This document shows positions 33,552 to 36,714 of a stretch of 36,714 nucleotides of DNA, piece after piece. The translations under genes were made by a program, and so were the position numbers. The stretch spans positions 1 to 36,714 of the forward strand of contig CALJSV010000128.1 of NCBI GenBank assembly GCA_937976095.1, given 5' to 3'. The notes under the pieces were generated by a model, which was not told where the DNA came from, searched no databases, and worked only from the letters and a program-made list of their open reading frames with translations. This DNA comes from an uncultured Clostridia bacterium (lineage in GTDB: Bacteria > Bacillota > Clostridia > Lutisporales > Lutisporaceae). Positions within the stretch are counted from its first letter, which is position 1. Every line of letters starts with the position of its first letter.

Positions 33552-35027
33552 CTATTCAAACACTATTATATAGTGAGGCATTTCAAAGCTTCCATCTGTG
33601 CACTCCAGCACACAGCGCCCACTATCCTCTGCCTCAATAATGTGATATACTCTTCCATCCTCTGTCTTGGCTTTTTTGTCTGCATTAATGAGGCCTTTAC
33701 CTAACCATCTCAGAAAAGCAGCCCTTACATGGGCGTCTATAATCGGAAGGCTTGCAAAGTCTATTTTGCCGTCCTTTATATAGCTCTCAATAATGCTCTG
33801 CTCCTCCTGTCTCTTTTCTATCAGGCTTTGGAGCAGCCTTTCCTTTTCTTCCTTTCGGCTCACTATTACTGACCTTTGACTTTTCTCTCTGTAGTTCCTT
33901 ATTCTTGGCTTTATGGTTATCACGCAAGGCTCTTCATCATATACTCCGCTGTTTATGCTTTCTGTTTTTCTCTCGAAGTCATACTTTATATGCCTGGTGT
34001 TAAATATGCCAAAAACCGTAGCCGAAAGCTTGTGTGCCTCCTTAATATCCTTGCAGTTTAAAAACATCTGGCAAAGCTTTTTATACTCTTCCTTTCTGTT
34101 TGCAGCTGCATTCATTGTCTCCGATATCTGAAAAGCAAAGCGGGTTATCTTTCTTATTATTTCGTTGGTTATGTCAAAAAGCTTTGCTGACTCCGATTGT
34201 CTTCCTTCATCTCCCAAAAACCAGTACTTGAGGTTCTTCCATCTTCCATTTATACTTTCTCTTACGGCTTCTAGAGATATATTAAAATCTAGCCTAGGAA
34301 TGGACTTTTCGTACTCAAACACCTTATCCATAACAATTTTTTCAGTAGTTTTATCAATGGAGCGTATTATCTCTTCTATGGCATAGGAGTTGTTTTGTAG
34401 AGTCTTTACAAAGTCTCTGAGATAATCTATGAACTTATCCTTAAAAACTAAAAATTCATTTGTCCGCATAAGCTCATCAGCCTTCGCTCCATAAAGCTCT
34501 CTTATATAGTCCTGATAATTTTGATTTAGCCGCCTAAAGTCGCTGTTCAGAGAGCTCCACCACATACCGACCTCCCGCTCATCCTTATCTGCCATACTGT
34601 TGAATTTTCTTAGCTCCTGCTTTATTCGCTCCAGAAGAGATGGTTCAAGGGACGCGCTTTCTATGTGGAGGTTTTCAAGGCGGATTGCCATTCTCTCTAT
34701 TTCAACCGAATACTCAGAAAGCTGATATCTGAACTGCTTGTTTTTAAACTCTTCAACTGTAGCAGCCTTAGAGGTATCCTGAACAGGTATGAGGTTTTTC
34801 CATGAGACAAGCACATCAAGATCCTGCTTACAGTTATCCATGGTATACTGCGAAAATTCAGGATGTTTTTTGAGCTCTTCAAATACATCCTCCTTGTACA
34901 TATAGTAGCTCATTTTCTCATACTCAAGATAGAAATATCTTAAAATTACTCTGTAACGCCAAGCGTTATCAGCTGTAAGATACCTGGCTTCGTCGATTTG
35001 CTTGGTAAGACTTATATTTATTTCCAT
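33552..35027 (-). CDS. jetA: Wadjet type II JetA, MukF-like kleisin subunit (TIGR02677)
   Basis: 491 residues, typical for TIGR02677. The N-terminal part has a winged-helix look (YRVILRYFYLEYEKMSYYMYKEDVFEEL at about 25-52) as in MukF, a helical middle section (about 115-330) and a C-terminal region (about 400-491) that would contact the SMC heads. Kleisins close the SMC ring and recruit JetB. It is the first gene of the operon; AAGGTGA lies about 6 nt before the ATG. No convincing sigma-A promoter was found in the 173-nt divergent gap upstream. Confidence 0.92.
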   Translation of the reverse strand: MEINISLTKQIDEARYLTADNAWRYRVILRYFYLEYEKMSYYMYKEDVFEELKKHPEFSQYTMDNCKQDLDVLVSWKNLIPVQDTSKAATVEEFKNKQFRYQLSEYSVEIERMAIRLENLHIESASLEPSLLERIKQELRKFNSMADKDEREVGMWWSSLNSDFRRLNQNYQDYIRELYGAKADELMRTNEFLVFKDKFIDYLRDFVKTLQNNSYAIEEIIRSIDKTTEKIVMDKVFEYEKSIPRLDFNISLEAVRESINGRWKNLKYWFLGDEGRQSESAKLFDITNEIIRKITRFAFQISETMNAAANRKEEYKKLCQMFLNCKDIKEAHKLSATVFGIFNTRHIKYDFERKTESINSGVYDEEPCVITIKPRIRNYREKSQRSVIVSRKEEKERLLQSLIEKRQEEQSIIESYIKDGKIDFASLPIIDAHVRAAFLRWLGKGLINADKKAKTEDGRVYHIIEAEDSGRCVLECTDGSFEMPHYIIVFE

Positions 35028-35104
35028 TTAATTCACCTTACACTACTAAATTCGTATTATTTAATGTATTTCGACATATAATTATGCTTTCCTTCATAGC
35101 AGTA

Positions 35105-35136
35105 AAACCCTGCATTTTCATATGAATGAAGGGTTT
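35105..35136. repeat. Inverted repeat in the jetA/zinc-ribbon divergent gap
   Basis: Seven-base arms (35105-35111 and 35130-35136, AAACCCT/AGGGTTT) flank an inner perfect palindrome TTCATATGAA (35118-35127). It lies 77 nt upstream of jetA and 65 nt upstream of the divergent zinc-ribbon gene. It could be an operator for either; no regulator can be named. Confidence 0.5.
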
Positions 35137-35200
35137 ATGAAAAATATGTAGAATTATGTAGTTTGATCCAGTAATAACAAATTTTAAAGGGGGTTTTTTT

Positions 35201-35581
35201 ATGTCGAGTATAAACACAAAAGCACTGGAAGAACTAAAGGATAGTAAGGTGAAGCTTTTAATTGAGCTTGGCCTGATATCACATTATCAAATGCGCACCA
35301 GCTGCATAGGTAGCTTTACAGATGAAATGAGAAGCATCAGTGAACAGCTAAGAATTATTGATTCGAAGCTTTATGAGGCCTCAGGCGCAAGTATACCTGA
35401 TAAAAGCAGTGGAAAATGCCCACATTGTGGAAGCTCATCGGAGGGAAAGTTTTGCTCCTCGTGCGGTTCTGACATAGAGACCTTCTACAGCAAAGGTGTA
35501 GAGCAGTGCTCTGTTTGCAATCACAATGTTTCAGCTGGCGGACAATATTGTATCGCCTGTGGATCAAAATTTAATAGATAG
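35201..35581 (+). CDS. Double zinc-ribbon protein
   Basis: 126 residues. A helical N-terminal part (about 1-65) precedes two zinc ribbons: CPHCGSS with FCSSCGSD (about 72-91) and CSVCNHN with YCIACGSK (about 104-123). There is no membrane segment. The architecture parallels the gene at 7397 and the next gene downstream, so these belong to a clostridial group of unknown role, possibly scaffolding or RNA/protein binding. AAAGGGGG lies about 8 nt before the ATG. The following gene starts 11 nt after its stop, so the two form an operon. Confidence 0.85.
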   Translation: MSSINTKALEELKDSKVKLLIELGLISHYQMRTSCIGSFTDEMRSISEQLRIIDSKLYEASGASIPDKSSGKCPHCGSSSEGKFCSSCGSDIETFYSKGVEQCSVCNHNVSAGGQYCIACGSKFNR

Positions 35582-35592
35582 GAGTGGTATCT

Positions 35593-36714
35593 TTGTATTG
35601 CAGCCAATGTGGAAATAAAAATTCTGAATACAGCCAGTATTGCGCTAGTTGTGGTAAGTCTTTAAGTCAGCTGCACGCTACAGGCTTTATCGTCAAACAG
35701 TCCAGCTCTTTTTGTTCCCAGTGTGGAGATTCGTTACAAGTAAATAACACGTATTGTTCTAATTGCGGCGCTTCAGCAGTCAACTATGCTTTTGAGAAAA
35801 AAAGCTCATTCCCACGAATAGATATGATTGAAAATATGCCCTTACTAACAAATGTAAAAAATGTGTTTCTTGCCCATTTAAACGACTATAAATCAAAGAA
35901 CCTATGGATTTCAGCAGCAATCTTTTCTTTTATAACATTTATTATAAATATGCTTTTTGCAGCTGCGCTAGTTGCAATTGCTATTGCTAAAATAAAGAGT
36001 GCCATAGGCTCAATTACAGCTTCCTTTGGTTATATACCTTTGGACGGCTTTTTAAATAAAAGTCCGATCCCGTTATACTTATTCAGTTACCTTCCGAGAA
36101 CTTTAGTAAAAGCATCCAGTGATATATTAGGTATGAATTTTTCCGCCAGTGTTAAGCTTACCTTTGGGTTATTAGTAATAACTTTATTACCTCTTTTTTC
36201 AATCCTGGCAGCAAAACTTATAGAAAAAAAACTGATAGCATCGAAATTTAACTGTGATAAAGATAAATATGCTTCTACCATTATTAGCCGCTCCCTCATA
36301 ATTTCGCTGATTAATACAGTTATTTCATTAGCAGCCTACAAATCAATTACTGCAGAAGTATTCTATACACAAGTTACATTAAGCATGAGCTACTCAATAT
36401 TTAGAGCATTTTTCTTCAGCTTTATTATTTCCACTATACTCCAGTTGTTAGTTGACCTTGCAGTTAAAGAAAAAAAACTAGAGCTAAAGAGGAGTCGCTC
36501 AGCCCTATTAGATGGAATTACTATAGCCTTGCAGGCTTATATAAGAATTTCTATTATAGCAGCCTCAACTACTCTGCTTTTGGTGCTTTTTATAATTATA
36601 AAGTCTGGAAGCAATGCAGCAGAAATATTGGGTTTCATGGTAATTCTAATTCCCAACCTATTCGTATACATATTTAACCTCACTGTAGGAGTTCCCTTAA
36701 CCCTAAGTTTTTCC
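35593..36714 (+). CDS. Zinc-ribbon membrane protein, runs off the window
   Basis: An open frame of 374 codons with no stop before the window end. The start is TTG at 35593, with AGGAG about 9 nt upstream and no in-frame ATG until well inside. It begins with two zinc ribbons, YCSQCGN...YCASCGK and FCSQCGD...YCSNCGA (about 2-62). At least five or six hydrophobic segments follow (for example about 115-137, 192-210, 233-252, 275-292, 318-335 and 345-365). A zinc-ribbon head on a polytopic membrane domain is common in clostridia; function unknown. It is co-directional with the preceding gene. Confidence 0.8.
   Translation, partial: MYCSQCGNKNSEYSQYCASCGKSLSQLHATGFIVKQSSSFCSQCGDSLQVNNTYCSNCGASAVNYAFEKKSSFPRIDMIENMPLLTNVKNVFLAHLNDYKSKNLWISAAIFSFITFIINMLFAAALVAIAIAKIKSAIGSITASFGYIPLDGFLNKSPIPLYLFSYLPRTLVKASSDILGMNFSASVKLTFGLLVITLLPLFSILAAKLIEKKLIASKFNCDKDKYASTIISRSLIISLINTVISLAAYKSITAEVFYTQVTLSMSYSIFRAFFFSFIISTILQLLVDLAVKEKKLELKRSRSALLDGITIALQAYIRISIIAASTTLLLVLFIIIKSGSNAAEILGFMVILIPNLFVYIFNLTVGVPLTLSFS

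Noticed and set aside
28281-35027. Reading the operon as chromosomal MukBEF or an ordinary SMC-ScpAB condensin
   Set aside because: The fourth gene with a Toprim nuclease motif and the TIGR02677-02680 gene order identify Wadjet; Firmicutes use SMC-ScpAB for condensation, coded elsewhere.

Overview
The window is a chromosomal stretch of a low-GC, spore-forming Firmicute, most likely a clostridium. The reasons are the sporulation pair spmA/spmB, a T-box leader on metG, ArgR-type boxes at argGH, purine-rich Shine-Dalgarno sites with frequent GTG/TTG starts, and a preserved metG - tatD - yabE - rnmV - ksgA gene order. Nearly all genes lie on the minus strand. No rRNA, tRNA, CRISPR array or intact transposase was seen.

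Layout. 1-50 holds a 30-bp perfect palindrome cut by the window edge, resembling a REP element. 54-8947 is mixed housekeeping: a DUF2179 membrane protein, trmB, a CHASE4/GGDEF/HD-GYP signalling protein, a Crp/Fnr regulator, a Na/Pi-cotransporter-like protein with a PhoU tail, a DMT exporter, a zinc-ribbon protein and rodA. 9042-13022 holds a clostridial protein of unknown function, ksgA, rnmV and a YabE-like G5/3D cell-wall protein. The last has a long leader made of five consecutive hairpins. 13453-18130 holds a DUF4349 lipoprotein, a three-gene ABC exporter and an ArsR-type regulator, which sit between yabE and tatD. 18161-24787 holds tatD, T-box-controlled metG, argH-argG with an ARG box over the promoter, and spmB-spmA.

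The accessory region runs from about 25476 to 35027. Its core is a complete four-gene type II Wadjet system, jetA-jetB-jetC-jetD (35027 down to 26999). Wadjet systems are SMC-like complexes that recognise and cleave small circular DNA such as plasmids: JetC is the SMC ATPase, JetA the kleisin-like subunit, JetB the MukE-like subunit and JetD the Toprim nuclease. Downstream on the same strand are a small coiled-coil gene and an overlapping pair coding for a nucleotidyltransferase-fold protein and a small helical protein with an R-x5-H motif. That pair resembles MNT/HEPN toxin-antitoxin modules. An 80%-identical 59-bp promoter duplication flanks the coiled-coil gene. Together these look like a small defence island next to spmAB.

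Beyond jetA, on the plus strand, are two zinc-ribbon genes. The second is a TTG-started membrane protein that runs off the window.

Most noteworthy: the Wadjet operon, the candidate MNT/HEPN-like pair, the multi-hairpin yabE leader, the terminator hairpin ending against the spmA start codon, and the 44-bp perfect palindrome between yabE and rnmV.
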